Translations under genes and position numbers: made by a program | In this document: piece after piece, positions 19,643 through 29,356 of the stretch | Numbering within the stretch: position 1 is the stretch's first letter | Layout: each line of letters starts with the position of its first letter | The notes under the pieces: model-generated | Seen by the model: only the letters and a program-made list of their open reading frames with translations | What the model was told of the DNA's origin: nothing | The model's database searches: none | Source: an uncultured Caryophanales bacterium | GTDB lineage: Bacteria > Bacillota_I > Bacilli_A > RFN20 > CAG-826 | Direction of reading: 5' to 3' | DNA length: 43,316 nt | Assembly: GCA_937873795.1 (NCBI GenBank) | Contig: CALMWE010000321.1 | Coordinates: forward strand, 1-43,316

Positions 19643-20019
19643 AGTTTTTCTAACCTCCATAATAGAAGCGCGAGGGCAATCACCAAAGTAACGATGACAA
19701 CAATGGTCGCAATCGTTCCAATAATACTCCATCTACGATTTTTCTTATCCTCTAACGCAATTTGTTCTTCGGAGAGAAAGAATTCGTCATTGGTAATCTG
19801 AGTATGGGTTTTAATGAGATCGTCTATCGGAATATTGACCGTTCCCCGAGTAATCGTATCGGTCAATGGGCGTCTATCCGGAAGTGCCTTTTCGCTTGAT
19901 GTTTTCGATGAAATTTGAGGGCTTGAAGGGGGCAAAACCGTCGATTCCTGCGCGTCGCCCAAATGATCAATTTCATCACGAAGTTTTTGATATTTTTGGA
20001 CGCGGGAATTTTGGGCCAT
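19639..20019 (-). CDS. Hypothetical protein with one C-terminal TM helix
   Basis: 126 aa; charged N-terminal SRVQKYQKLRDEI segment, disordered Ser/Pro middle, hydrophobic IIGTIATIVVIVTLVIALALLLW; overlaps the cmk start. Confidence 0.75.
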   Translation of the reverse strand: MAQNSRVQKYQKLRDEIDHLGDAQESTVLPPSSPQISSKTSSEKALPDRRPLTDTITRGTVNIPIDDLIKTHTQITNDEFFLSEEQIALEDKKNRRWSIIGTIATIVVIVTLVIALALLLWRLEKL

Positions 20020-20116
20020 AGGTCAATCCTCTTTCACGTCCTATATTCTAAATGAAATTAGAATAAATTGGTAGTACGAGATTACACTTTCGGAGGTCTT
20101 TTTTGGGGATTTGTTG

Positions 20117-20145
20117 TTGCAATATTTGACCCTGTTTTATATAAT
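20117..20145 (+). promoter_or_regulatory. Sigma-A type promoter for the ferredoxin gene
   Basis: TTGCAA-N17-TATAAT, 24 nt upstream of ATG 20170. Confidence 0.7.
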
Positions 20146-20169
20146 GCAAGTGTTATGGAGGAAATAATC

Positions 20170-20364
20170 ATGGCAAAGAAAGTTAGAATCAACAAAGATA
20201 ATTGTATCGGATGCGGTTTATGCAACGCTACCGTACCCAGTGTGTTTGAATGGGATGACGATGGAAAAATGAAAGCCGTTGTCAATGTCGTTCCCGCTGG
20301 AGAAGAAGATGCCGTTGACGGTGCCGCTGCTGATTGCCCCACCGCCGCTATCGAAGTTGAATAG
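20170..20364 (+). CDS. fer: Ferredoxin, single 4Fe-4S cluster type
   Basis: CIGCGLCNATVPSVFEWDDDG...DCPTAAIEVE; SD GGAGG upstream. Confidence 0.93.
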   Translation: MAKKVRINKDNCIGCGLCNATVPSVFEWDDDGKMKAVVNVVPAGEEDAVDGAAADCPTAAIEVE

Positions 20365-20367
20365 CTA

Positions 20368-20396
20368 AAAAAAACTCGGTTTTGCCGAGTTTTTTC
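20368..20396 (+). terminator. Bidirectional terminator between ferredoxin and ribU
   Basis: AAAAAAAACTCGG-ttttg-CCGAGTTTTTT. Confidence 0.85.
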
Positions 20397-20397
20397 T

Positions 20398-21156
20398 TTA
20401 GATTTTTTTGCAGATGACGACTTCGGTTCGCTTATAAATGAGGAACGTCACGATAATTACCGCTGCATCCTTCAAAAGATTGAAGGGAAGAATGCCATAC
20501 AAGACCATCGTGTAATGAATATCGGTGATGTTGGGGTTGGCTACTTGAGCAATGCTCAATAAAACAGCTTCCGGAAGGTTATAGAAGAAAACATAGAAGT
20601 CGATCATAAAGAACATGTTTCCCAAAGAACTGGCGATCAATTGGCAAAGGGTACCGACGGCAAAGCCGAACCAAGCGCCTTTCATCGTGCGGTTCTTTTT
20701 GTATATCAGAGCCGCAGGCAAAATGAAGGCACTGCTATAAAGTAAATCGGCTAACTCGCCGACACCGGCTGTACTGGTCATCGGAAGTTTAATTAATGTT
20801 TTGACTACAAGAATGAAGAACGATGTTAACGGTCCATAGGCAAAGCCGGCGATAAATACAGGGATTTCGTCAAAGTGGAATTCAAGGAACGAAGGGAAAA
20901 TGGCCACTTTGAATTGAAGCATCGGCATGGCATAGAGAATGGTTGCGATGCCACCAAAGATGGCGACCCGAGCAATCGTTTGCGTTGCCTTCCGTGTCGT
21001 TTCATTGGTTTTTGTTTTTGTATTGCTTTTCGATATGATTTGCCAAATTCCAAAGAAACCAAGAATATCGGCAACGATGGCAATAAGCATGCGTAAATCG
21101 CCATAAATCGAAGCAAATGATTCTGCCAAAGTGTGAATAACCGTGATATCCAACAT
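20398..21156 (-). CDS. ribU: ECF transporter S component, riboflavin transporter RibU-like
   Basis: Multi-TM protein with EIPVFIAGFAYGPLTSFFILVVKTLIKLPMTSTAGVGELADLL; directly downstream of an FMN riboswitch. Confidence 0.92.
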   Translation of the reverse strand: MLDITVIHTLAESFASIYGDLRMLIAIVADILGFFGIWQIISKSNTKTKTNETTRKATQTIARVAIFGGIATILYAMPMLQFKVAIFPSFLEFHFDEIPVFIAGFAYGPLTSFFILVVKTLIKLPMTSTAGVGELADLLYSSAFILPAALIYKKNRTMKGAWFGFAVGTLCQLIASSLGNMFFMIDFYVFFYNLPEAVLLSIAQVANPNITDIHYTMVLYGILPFNLLKDAAVIIVTFLIYKRTEVVICKKI

Positions 21157-21180
21157 AATGCCCTCTCCTCTCGGCGGGGA

Positions 21181-21206
21181 AAATAAAAAGCCCCACAAAA
21201 ACAGGG
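21181..21206 (-). terminator. Riboswitch expression-platform terminator
   Basis: Minus strand GCCC-tgtttttgtg-GGGC followed by TTTTTATTTT, upstream of the ribU SD. Confidence 0.65.
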
Positions 21207-21223
21207 CCAGGCAAACGCCAACT

Positions 21224-21324
21224 TCTTCTATCCAGACTGTACTGTCGCCACTAGAATTTCACTAGTTCGTGCCGAAGCTCGCGGGGTATACCGCCGGTAA
21301 GGAATCACACCTAACCCTGAAGTC
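21224..21324 (-). promoter_or_regulatory. FMN riboswitch (RFN element)
   Basis: Minus strand CTTCAGGGTTAGGTGTGATTCCTTACCGGCGGTATACC...GTGAAATTCTAGTGGCGACAGTACAGTCTGGATAG matches RFN core. Confidence 0.95.
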
Positions 21325-21331
21325 AATTTTT

Positions 21332-21360
21332 ATTATAGACCTCAAGGGCCATTAATCAAT
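21332..21360 (-). promoter_or_regulatory. Promoter upstream of the FMN riboswitch
   Basis: Minus strand ATTGAT-N17-TATAAT. Confidence 0.65.
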
Positions 21361-21362
21361 AT

Positions 21363-22091
21363 CTATCGTTTATTGTTTGCCTTTCCATGCAGACAAAGTG
21401 CTTTCATGCGTTCAATTTCCGCCATTTTCAAGGGGCGGTATTGTCCGACTTTGACCTCTTTGACATCCAAAAAAGCGATGTGGGAACGATGAAGATTTTT
21501 AACCAAGTAACCCAAATGTTCAAAAATGCGACGCACTTCGCGGTTTTTTCCTTCGTGAATCGTAATAGTTAAAAAACGAGGCCCTTTTATGACTAATTCT
21601 GCAGGCGCGGTCATTCCATCTTCTAATAAAACGCCTTTTTCGATCTGAACTTTATCGGCCTCGTTAAAATCCTTATCGATTTCCACTTGATAAACTTTCG
21701 AAAGATTTGCAGACGGGTGCATCATCAAATTAGCAAGCTCGCCATCATTGGTAACGACCAAAGCGCCGGTCGTGTTGTAATCTAATCGACCTACAGGGAA
21801 CAAACGCGCCGGTATGTCCTTAAAATAATCGACAATCGTCCGTCTGTCGCGATCATCTTTGACCGTGGAAACAGTGCGAGGAGGTTTATTCATCAAAAAA
21901 TAATATTTTGCCTCAAAAGAAACCAAAGTTCCATCCACCTTGATTTGATCAGTCGGGTTCACTTTGGTGCCAAGGGTGTTAACGATCACCCCATTAACTT
22001 CAACGCGATTCGTTAAGATTAATTCTTCGGCTTTTCGACGTGAACAAATACCGGCTTGCGCGATGTATTTTTGAAGGCGTAAATCTTCCAT
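21363..22091 (-). CDS. rluB: RsuA/RluB-family pseudouridine synthase
   Basis: S4 domain LQKYIAQAGICSRRKAEELI; FPVGRLDYNTTGALVVTNDGELANLMMHPS; EGKNREVRRIFEHLGY. Confidence 0.95.
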   Translation of the reverse strand: MEDLRLQKYIAQAGICSRRKAEELILTNRVEVNGVIVNTLGTKVNPTDQIKVDGTLVSFEAKYYFLMNKPPRTVSTVKDDRDRRTIVDYFKDIPARLFPVGRLDYNTTGALVVTNDGELANLMMHPSANLSKVYQVEIDKDFNEADKVQIEKGVLLEDGMTAPAELVIKGPRFLTITIHEGKNREVRRIFEHLGYLVKNLHRSHIAFLDVKEVKVGQYRPLKMAEIERMKALCLHGKANNKR

Positions 22092-22922
22092 TTATTTTTC
22101 CAACTTTTCTAAAAATAATTTCAATTCATTTTCCGAGGAAAATGTAAGGGTAATTGATTTCTTGGTTAATTGAACCTGAGAATTGTATTTTTTGGAGAGG
22201 AATTTTTCTTTGAGCGCAACCGATGAACTGCTCTTGTAACGGGCCACCATTCTTTCGGTTGTTCTGACTGACAAATTTTCCTTCATAATCTTCACCACAA
22301 ACTCATTCACGACTGATTCCGGAAGGGTCGCTAACGATTTGGCATGCCCATATGAGAGTCTGCCCCGGCTAACTTCGTTTAGAACGTGTTCGGGAAGGTT
22401 CAACAATCTCATCGTATTGGTGATTTGAGATCGTGACTGGTGAGTTAAATCCGCCAACGATTGTTGAGTGTAGTGGAAATCCTTGGTCAAGTGATTGCAA
22501 AGAATAGCAATACCCACTGAGTTCATATCGCGATTATCCCGCATGAACGCCAATAACATAACCAACATTTCTTCGTCGCTAAAATCACGAATAATCACAG
22601 GGACTTCTTGAATGTTGAGTTCTTTGGCAACAAAAAGTCTTTTACGGCCAAGGACAATCTCGAAATGGTCCTTTTTAGGACGCACGACTAGAGGAGTGAT
22701 GATTCCGTTACTAATAACAGATTCATGAAGGCCGCGAAGGTCTTCTTCACTGATTTTGACGTTTTTTAAAAAGGCATTGTCATCAATGAGCTTGGTTGGC
22801 AATACTTTTGCATTCGCATTGGTATATTCGGTTTCCATTTTGACGATGACGTCATTTTTGGAAAACTTTTTGAGCAGCGTGCTCAAATTTTGTTTGATGA
22901 GTTTTTGTTTATCGTTCTTCAT
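22092..22922 (-). CDS. parB: ParB/Spo0J-family chromosome partitioning protein (divergent)
   Basis: ParB-like N domain (GLHESVISNGIITPLVVRPKKDHFEIVLGRKRLFVAKEL), HTH (YTQQSLADLTHQSRSQITNTMRLLNLPE); adjacent to parA. Confidence 0.9.
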   Translation of the reverse strand: MKNDKQKLIKQNLSTLLKKFSKNDVIVKMETEYTNANAKVLPTKLIDDNAFLKNVKISEEDLRGLHESVISNGIITPLVVRPKKDHFEIVLGRKRLFVAKELNIQEVPVIIRDFSDEEMLVMLLAFMRDNRDMNSVGIAILCNHLTKDFHYTQQSLADLTHQSRSQITNTMRLLNLPEHVLNEVSRGRLSYGHAKSLATLPESVVNEFVVKIMKENLSVRTTERMVARYKSSSSVALKEKFLSKKYNSQVQLTKKSITLTFSSENELKLFLEKLEK

Positions 22923-23679
22923 GATCCATGACCTCTTTAGCAAGGCTTAGATAAGCAAGGCTTCCTGAAGAAGTGGGGCGATATAAAGTTACCGGAATTC
23001 CACGGGCACTCGCTTCCGGGAGTGAAATGTTTCTCGGAATTTGAGTCAAAAATGTGTTTTCCTTAAAGAGGCCACGGACTTGCGTGGTGATTTCGGTTCC
23101 AAGACGGGTTCTGGGGTCATACATCGTTAATAGGAAACCCTCAATGCCTAGGTCAGGGTTGTAGCTGGATTGAATTTTACTGATCGACGCCAAAATTTGG
23201 GCAACCGCCTCCATAGCAAAATATTCACATTGCACAGGAATCAAAACGGAACTCGAGGCAACCAATGCATTAATATTCAAAAGGCCAAGCGAAGGGGGAC
23301 AATCAATAATCATATAATCGTATTCTTTTTTCAAATTTGAAAGCGAGTTTTTTAAAAGAAAGAAAGGTTGGTTGGTGCGGTTGATCATTTCCGACTCAGT
23401 GGAAGCCAATTTAAGATTCGCCGGAAGTAAATCCAGGTTTTTCATGGCGGTTCTGCGGATAATTTTGTTAATATCAGCATCTTTAGTCAAAACATCATAA
23501 ACGCTTTTTGCAATCAACGTAATATCAGTTCCAACTCCTCGCGAGGAGTTTCCTTGAGGATCCATGTCAATGAGTAAAACACGACGGTTAAAATGAGCTA
23601 ACGAAGATGATAACGAAATAGCGGTGGTTGTTTTCCCAACGCCGCCTTTTTGGTTCGCTATTGCTATAATCCTCGCCAT
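22909..23679 (-). CDS. parA: ParA/Soj-family ATPase
   Basis: MARIIAIANQKGGVGKTTTAISLSSSLA deviant Walker A; IDMDPQGNSSRG; YMIIDCPPSLGLL. Confidence 0.97.
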   Translation of the reverse strand: MARIIAIANQKGGVGKTTTAISLSSSLAHFNRRVLLIDMDPQGNSSRGVGTDITLIAKSVYDVLTKDADINKIIRRTAMKNLDLLPANLKLASTESEMINRTNQPFFLLKNSLSNLKKEYDYMIIDCPPSLGLLNINALVASSSVLIPVQCEYFAMEAVAQILASISKIQSSYNPDLGIEGFLLTMYDPRTRLGTEITTQVRGLFKENTFLTQIPRNISLPEASARGIPVTLYRPTSSGSLAYLSLAKEVMDHEER

Positions 23680-23729
23680 ATCATCACTCCCATTTTGAAA
23701 TTATATCATAATGGGCATTTATCCAAAAA

Positions 23730-24434
23730 CTAAAGAGGATTCTTTTTTATCTTTGCGTACATACGCGGGTATTTTCGAGGGGTAGGTTTATTTTTACGAA
23801 TAAAGAGATTGTTACGAATATCGCCATTGGAGAACAACGTGCAATGTTGTACTTTTTCAAGACTTGAAAAAAGCGTTGTCAAAGCTCGTTTTGAAAGGGC
23901 CATTTCTTCTTCAGCACTTGGTCCTTTCATGGCAATAAATAGACCGCCATTTTTTACAAGTGGTAAGGAGATCTCGGACAGGATATTCAAGGGAGCAACC
24001 GCACGAGCAATCGCAACATCATAGAACTCTCTTTTTGAAGTCACAATATCTTCAGCACGCCCGTTGATGACTTCTAGATTGCCTAGGGCTAATTTTTTAC
24101 GGACTTCTTCAAGGAAAAGGCAACGTTTCTGTGTGGGTTCCAATAAGGTGACATGGAGGTTTGGAAAGGCGATTTGCAAGGGAATTCCTGGCAAACCTGC
24201 CCCAGAACCAATATCAATCAGTGCTTGATTGGTGAGTTTTAGACCGAAAGAAACGAGTAAAGAATCATAAAAATGTTTTTCAATAATCTCTTCGTCGGTT
24301 TTCAACGCAGTGAGGTCAATTTTTTGATTCCATTCCGTCATCAGCGCTAAGTACTTTGAAAACAATTCAATCTGTTGTTCATTGAGAGGAAGGCCCTGGT
24401 TTTCAAGCTGTTTTTTCATGATTAAAAGGTTCAT
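23730..24434 (-). CDS. rsmG: 16S rRNA (guanine527-N7)-methyltransferase
   Basis: LIDIGSGAGLPGIPLQIAFPNLHVTLLEPTQKRCLFL; adjacent to mnmG. Confidence 0.97.
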   Translation of the reverse strand: MNLLIMKKQLENQGLPLNEQQIELFSKYLALMTEWNQKIDLTALKTDEEIIEKHFYDSLLVSFGLKLTNQALIDIGSGAGLPGIPLQIAFPNLHVTLLEPTQKRCLFLEEVRKKLALGNLEVINGRAEDIVTSKREFYDVAIARAVAPLNILSEISLPLVKNGGLFIAMKGPSAEEEMALSKRALTTLFSSLEKVQHCTLFSNGDIRNNLFIRKNKPTPRKYPRMYAKIKKNPL

Positions 24435-26302
24435 GATTTGCCTCCTTTGCGAAGGTGCAACACAAGAATTGAAATATCGCTTGGATTGACACCCGAAATC
24501 CGGCTGGCTTGCCCAATCGTCAAAGGACGGATCAAAGCCAATTTTTGACGTGCTTCCAAAGCGAGTCCATCCATATGAGCGTAATCAAGATCTTGGGGCA
24601 ATAAGAGGGTCTCTAGTTTTGCCAAATGGAGCGCCTCTTTCTTTTGCTTTTCGATATAGCCTTCGTATTTTACAATAATTTCTAATTGTTCAATCGCGAT
24701 TTCATCCAAATCAAAGGATGCAAGTTCCGGAACGAAATCTCGGATAGCGGAATAACGGACATCTGGACGACGAAGCAGTTCAATGGCGGAAGTTCCCCCT
24801 TGAAAATCGGAGTAACCGAGGTTTTGCACGAAATTTTTAATAGCTTTAGAATTACTGAGATGCTTTTTTTCGAGGACTTCAATGACTTTTTGAATATCGT
24901 TTTTCTTAAGTTCAAAAGATTGATGTCGTTCTTCATTAATCAAGCCAATCCGATAGCCATGTTCGGTCAAACGCAAGTCCGCGTTGTCATGGCGCATCAA
25001 AAGGCGATACTCTGCACGTGAGGACATCAGACGATAAGGTTCTTTGGTTCCTTTGGTCACGAGGTCGTCAATCATTACACCGATATAAGCTTCATCACGG
25101 CGAAGGATGAGTGGGGGAAGTGAACGAAGACGTAAAACGGCATTAATCCCTGCCATCAAACCTAAACCCGCCGCTTCTTCATAACCCGAAGTTCCAATAA
25201 TTTGTCCAGCGCAGTAAAGGCCCGGCCATTGCTTTAATTGAAGGGTCGCATCCAGTTGGGTAGGAATGACCGCATCGTATTCAATCGCGTAGGCATATTT
25301 GAGAATGACTGCATTAGCCAATCCTGGAAGAGAGCGTACCATTTGGTCTTGAACATCCGTAGGCATGGAGGTTGAAAACCCTTGGAGATAAATAGAGTCC
25401 GTCATTTTGGATTCCGGCTCCAAGAAAAGTTGGTGCCGTTCTTTATCCGCAAACTTGACGATTTTATCTTCGATACTGGGGCAATATCTTGGTCCGATTC
25501 CAGTTACACATCCGCCATACATCGCGGATTTGCTGAGATTTTCGCGAATAATCCGGTGAGTCTCTGCAGTGGTGTAGATAAGGTAGCAAGGTTCTTGTTC
25601 TTGAATGGGTTTGAAGGTTTTCGTGGTATAGGAAAAGGCAAGATTTCCTTCCGTACCGTATTGGGGAACGGTCTTAGAAAAATCGATCGAATCCCTTTTA
25701 ATTCTTTGGGGAGTCCCTGTTTTGAGACGGAAGAGTTTTATTCCCATGGAAGCCATATACGGTGAAAGACCTAAGGAAGGATTTTCGCCATCAGGGCCCG
25801 CACTACGAGAAGTATGGCCAACCAAAACCTTGGATTCCATATAAGTTCCGGTCGTTAAAATTACCGCACCTGAAGTGTATTCGGTCCCGTTGTCCATCTT
25901 CACGCCAAAAACTTTTTGGTCGTCATGAAGCAAAGCGACAACCATTCCTTCGATGACTGTCAGGTTTTCAGTCGAGAGAACCAAAGATTGCATATAAGCC
26001 GGATACGTTTTCTTATCCGCTTGGCAGCGTAGGCATTGAACGCCAGGTCCTTTTCCGGTATTCAACATTTTCATTTGCAAGTATTCATGATCAGCACCAA
26101 TGCCCATCATTCCGCCTAAAGCATCAATTTCACGAACGACAATGCCTTTTGCAGAGCCCCCAATCGATGGGTTGCAAGGCATATTGGAAATCATTTTGAT
26201 ATTGAGGGAGATTAAAAGAGTCTTTGCCCCCATATGGGCAGAGGCCATACTTGCTTCGACCCCGGCATGTCCGCCGCCAACGACAATTACATCGTAATTC
26301 AT
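24431..26302 (-). CDS. mnmG: tRNA uridine-5-carboxymethylaminomethyl modification enzyme MnmG (GidA)
   Basis: VVGGGHAGVEASMASAHMG, NPSIGGSAKGIVVREIDALGG, MSSRAEYRLLMRHDNADLRLTE. Confidence 0.98.
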   Translation of the reverse strand: MNYDVIVVGGGHAGVEASMASAHMGAKTLLISLNIKMISNMPCNPSIGGSAKGIVVREIDALGGMMGIGADHEYLQMKMLNTGKGPGVQCLRCQADKKTYPAYMQSLVLSTENLTVIEGMVVALLHDDQKVFGVKMDNGTEYTSGAVILTTGTYMESKVLVGHTSRSAGPDGENPSLGLSPYMASMGIKLFRLKTGTPQRIKRDSIDFSKTVPQYGTEGNLAFSYTTKTFKPIQEQEPCYLIYTTAETHRIIRENLSKSAMYGGCVTGIGPRYCPSIEDKIVKFADKERHQLFLEPESKMTDSIYLQGFSTSMPTDVQDQMVRSLPGLANAVILKYAYAIEYDAVIPTQLDATLQLKQWPGLYCAGQIIGTSGYEEAAGLGLMAGINAVLRLRSLPPLILRRDEAYIGVMIDDLVTKGTKEPYRLMSSRAEYRLLMRHDNADLRLTEHGYRIGLINEERHQSFELKKNDIQKVIEVLEKKHLSNSKAIKNFVQNLGYSDFQGGTSAIELLRRPDVRYSAIRDFVPELASFDLDEIAIEQLEIIVKYEGYIEKQKKEALHLAKLETLLLPQDLDYAHMDGLALEARQKLALIRPLTIGQASRISGVNPSDISILVLHLRKGGKS

Positions 26303-26304
26303 GA

Positions 26305-27699
26305 CTAACCGACACTACCTTCCATATCCATCTTAATCAATTGATTGAGTTCAACCGCATATTCCATCGGGAGTTCACGGCTGAAGGGCTCAATGAATCC
26401 CATGATAATCATTTGCACGGCATCTTTTTCCGAAATACCTCGAGACATCAAATAGAAAAGCTGTTCTTCATTAATCTTGCTGACCGTGGCCTCGTGTTCA
26501 ATGAAGGATTCGTTGTTCTTCACTTCATTGGTTGGAATCGTATCGCTTTTCGAGATATGATCCAAAATCAAAGTATCGCATTCAACGTGGCTGCGTGAAT
26601 TCACGGCCATAGACCCCATACGGACGGTTCCGCGGTAATTAACTTGCCCACCATTGCGGGTAATCGATTTTGAAATGATGGTCGAGCTGGTGTCCGGTGC
26701 TAAGTGAATCATCCGAGCGCCAGCATCTTGAAATTGACCTTTTGAAGCAACCGCAATCGAGATGCAGGTTCCGCGGGCGCCACGCCCCGCCAAAATGACA
26801 GCCGGATATTTCATATTAACTTGAGAACCGATATTTCCATCGATCCATTCCATTTGGGCATTCTCTTTGCAAAGTGCGCGTTTCGTGACAAGGTTGACAA
26901 TATTTGTTGACCAGTTTTGAACAGTCGAATAACGGCATTTTCCATTGGGCAAAACAATAATTTCTACCACAGCGGCGTGAAGTGATTCTTTTGAATAAGT
27001 AGGAGCGGTGCATCCTTCGACGTAATGGACTTCGGCACCTTCATCAACGATAATCAGCGTTCGTTCAAATTGACCACTTTTCTCGTTATTAATGCGGAAG
27101 TAAGATTGAAGCGGTTTTTCTAAGTGGACACCTTTGGGAACATAGATGAAAGAACCCCCGGACCAAACGGCTCCGTTAAGAGCGGAAAATTTGTTGTCGG
27201 ATGACGAAACAACCGTGCCAAAATAACGTTTGAAAAGGTCCGGAAACTCCTGAAGCGCCATGTCCGTACTAAGAAAAATAACGCCTTTTTGCCGTACTTC
27301 TTCAAGCATATTGTGGTAAACGACTTCTGATTCGTATTGTGTCGAGACGCCGGCCAAATACTTTTGTTCGGCTTCGGGAATGCCTAATTTTTCAAATGTG
27401 TTTTTGATGGTTTCGGGGACATCTTTCCAATCAGTTTTTTCCCCTTTGGACGGCCGAGTAAAATACGTGTAGGAATCGAAATCTAAACCGGATAAATCAG
27501 GGCCGAAAGATGGGAGGGCAATGGTTTGGAAAAGATGAAAAGATTTCAATCGGAATTCCAGCATCCAAGAAGGTTCGTTTTTGAGTGAGGAAATCTCACG
27601 GATGATTTCTTCGCTGAGACCTTTGGGTGTCTTAAAGATTGAAACGTCTTCGTCTTTAAAACCGTATTTGTAGTCCTCGGGCATCTTATTTGTGGTCAT
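26305..27699 (-). CDS. sufB: Fe-S cluster assembly protein SufB
   Basis: [42 protein letters not shown], sufCDSUB context. Confidence 0.97.
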   Translation of the reverse strand: MTTNKMPEDYKYGFKDEDVSIFKTPKGLSEEIIREISSLKNEPSWMLEFRLKSFHLFQTIALPSFGPDLSGLDFDSYTYFTRPSKGEKTDWKDVPETIKNTFEKLGIPEAEQKYLAGVSTQYESEVVYHNMLEEVRQKGVIFLSTDMALQEFPDLFKRYFGTVVSSSDNKFSALNGAVWSGGSFIYVPKGVHLEKPLQSYFRINNEKSGQFERTLIIVDEGAEVHYVEGCTAPTYSKESLHAAVVEIIVLPNGKCRYSTVQNWSTNIVNLVTKRALCKENAQMEWIDGNIGSQVNMKYPAVILAGRGARGTCISIAVASKGQFQDAGARMIHLAPDTSSTIISKSITRNGGQVNYRGTVRMGSMAVNSRSHVECDTLILDHISKSDTIPTNEVKNNESFIEHEATVSKINEEQLFYLMSRGISEKDAVQMIIMGFIEPFSRELPMEYAVELNQLIKMDMEGSVG

Positions 27700-28141
27700 G
27701 GTGGTGTTCTTTTTCTTCCTCAAGAAGGCTTTCTAACCCGTTCCAGCCGATTGTGGCACATTTGATACGGGCAGCTTGTTTGGCAGTATTCATAAAGACG
27801 ATAGCTTCATCGAGAACCGAAGCATCATAAGGTTCTTCATGAATCATATGTAAGTATTGATCGATAATGAACTGAGCTTCTTCGATGGTTTTTCCAATGA
27901 CCAGTTCGGTCATGATGGACGTGGAAGCAGTCGAAATCGTGCAGGCGACGCCATCGAAGCAACAGTCTTTGACCTTACCGTTTTCATAGAGCATAAAAAC
28001 GAAAATGTCATCGATACAAGAAACAGAATCCATGCGGATTTTGCGGTATCTTTCATCTTTCGGGTCACGTTTATTTCGCGGGTGTTCGTAGTGATCCATG
28101 ATGATTTGGCGCATCATTTGCGGATTAAGCGAAATAGGCAT
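27686..28141 (-). CDS. sufU: Fe-S cluster assembly protein SufU
   Basis: [39 protein letters not shown]-terminal [12 protein letters not shown]. Confidence 0.95.
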   Translation of the reverse strand: MPISLNPQMMRQIIMDHYEHPRNKRDPKDERYRKIRMDSVSCIDDIFVFMLYENGKVKDCCFDGVACTISTASTSIMTELVIGKTIEEAQFIIDQYLHMIHEEPYDASVLDEAIVFMNTAKQAARIKCATIGWNGLESLLEEEKEHHHDHK

Positions 28142-29354
28142 CGAGAAAGTCACCGCCTTTTTTACACGCTTCGACAAAAGCATCGACTTCTTCTTTGGTG
28201 TTGTAAAGATAAAAACTCGCACGAAGTGTATTGGACGTCTTTAAGAAGGTAAGAAGGATTTTGGCACAGTGGTTACCGCTACGAACGGCGATACCTTTAG
28301 AATTCAAGAACGTCGCAGCATCTTGGCCAAAAACACCTTTGATATTGAAGGTGATAATTCCGGCTTCGGCGTTCTCGTTATAAATAATGATATTGTCGAG
28401 TTTCTTCAACCTTTCGATGGCATAACGGCGAAGCTCATGTTCATGGGCAACGATGTTTTCCATACCAATGCCTTCTAAGTATTTGATGGCAGCAGCTAAG
28501 CCTAAGACACCATCGATGTTTTGAGTACCGGCTTCAAACTTTATGGGCGGTTGCATATAGGCCACTTCTCCGCACATATCAAAACGGGCATTCATTCCTC
28601 CACCTGTCATAAAGGGGTCGGTTTTAACGAGTAAATCGTATTTACCGTAAAGAACTCCGATACCGGTCGGACCGCACATTTTGTGCCCGGAGAAAGCTAA
28701 GAAATCACAATCGAGATCTTTGACATCGGTCTTTATGTGGGGGACGCTTTGAGCCCCATCGACGACGATGATGGCACCATGAGCGTGAGCAATTTTTGCT
28801 AAGGCTTTGACATCAACGGTAAAACCTAAAACGTTCGTCACATGCGCGACAGAAACCACTTTGGTTTTGTTGGTAATGACTTTTTCAAGCGATTCGGGAG
28901 TTAAGCGTCCTTCATGGTCCAGAGGGACATAACCGATCGTTGCGCCGGTCATTTCCGCGACTTTGAACCAAGGCAAAACATTGCTGGCGTGTTCGGCTTG
29001 AGTCAGCAAAATCTCGTCGCCTTTTTTAATGTATTTGGCGCCATAACCATAAGCCACCATGTTCAGTGACATGCTGGTTCCGGAAGTAAAGACCACTTCA
29101 CGACGTTCCGCGTTGATAAAGCGGGCAACGGTTTCGCGGGCCTCATCAAATTTAGTGTCGACGATATGCGTCAAATCATAATCGCCGCGGTGAGCGTTGG
29201 CGCAATATTCAGAATAATATTCGACCATCGCATCAATGACGGCTTTGGGTTTGAAGGTCGTCGCGGCATTGTCCAAATAGACCAAGGGGTGACCTTGCAT
29301 CGTATGGTTTTTTAACATTGGAAAATCGGCACGGATTTTTTGTACATCGTACAT
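28125..29354 (-). CDS. sufS: Cysteine desulfurase SufS
   Basis: VYLDNAATTFKP, LAFSGHKMCGPTGIGVLYGK (PLP lysine), IAVRSGNHCAK. Confidence 0.98.
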   Translation of the reverse strand: MYDVQKIRADFPMLKNHTMQGHPLVYLDNAATTFKPKAVIDAMVEYYSEYCANAHRGDYDLTHIVDTKFDEARETVARFINAERREVVFTSGTSMSLNMVAYGYGAKYIKKGDEILLTQAEHASNVLPWFKVAEMTGATIGYVPLDHEGRLTPESLEKVITNKTKVVSVAHVTNVLGFTVDVKALAKIAHAHGAIIVVDGAQSVPHIKTDVKDLDCDFLAFSGHKMCGPTGIGVLYGKYDLLVKTDPFMTGGGMNARFDMCGEVAYMQPPIKFEAGTQNIDGVLGLAAAIKYLEGIGMENIVAHEHELRRYAIERLKKLDNIIIYNENAEAGIITFNIKGVFGQDAATFLNSKGIAVRSGNHCAKILLTFLKTSNTLRASFYLYNTKEEVDAFVEACKKGGDFLDAYFA

Positions 29355-29356
29355 AG

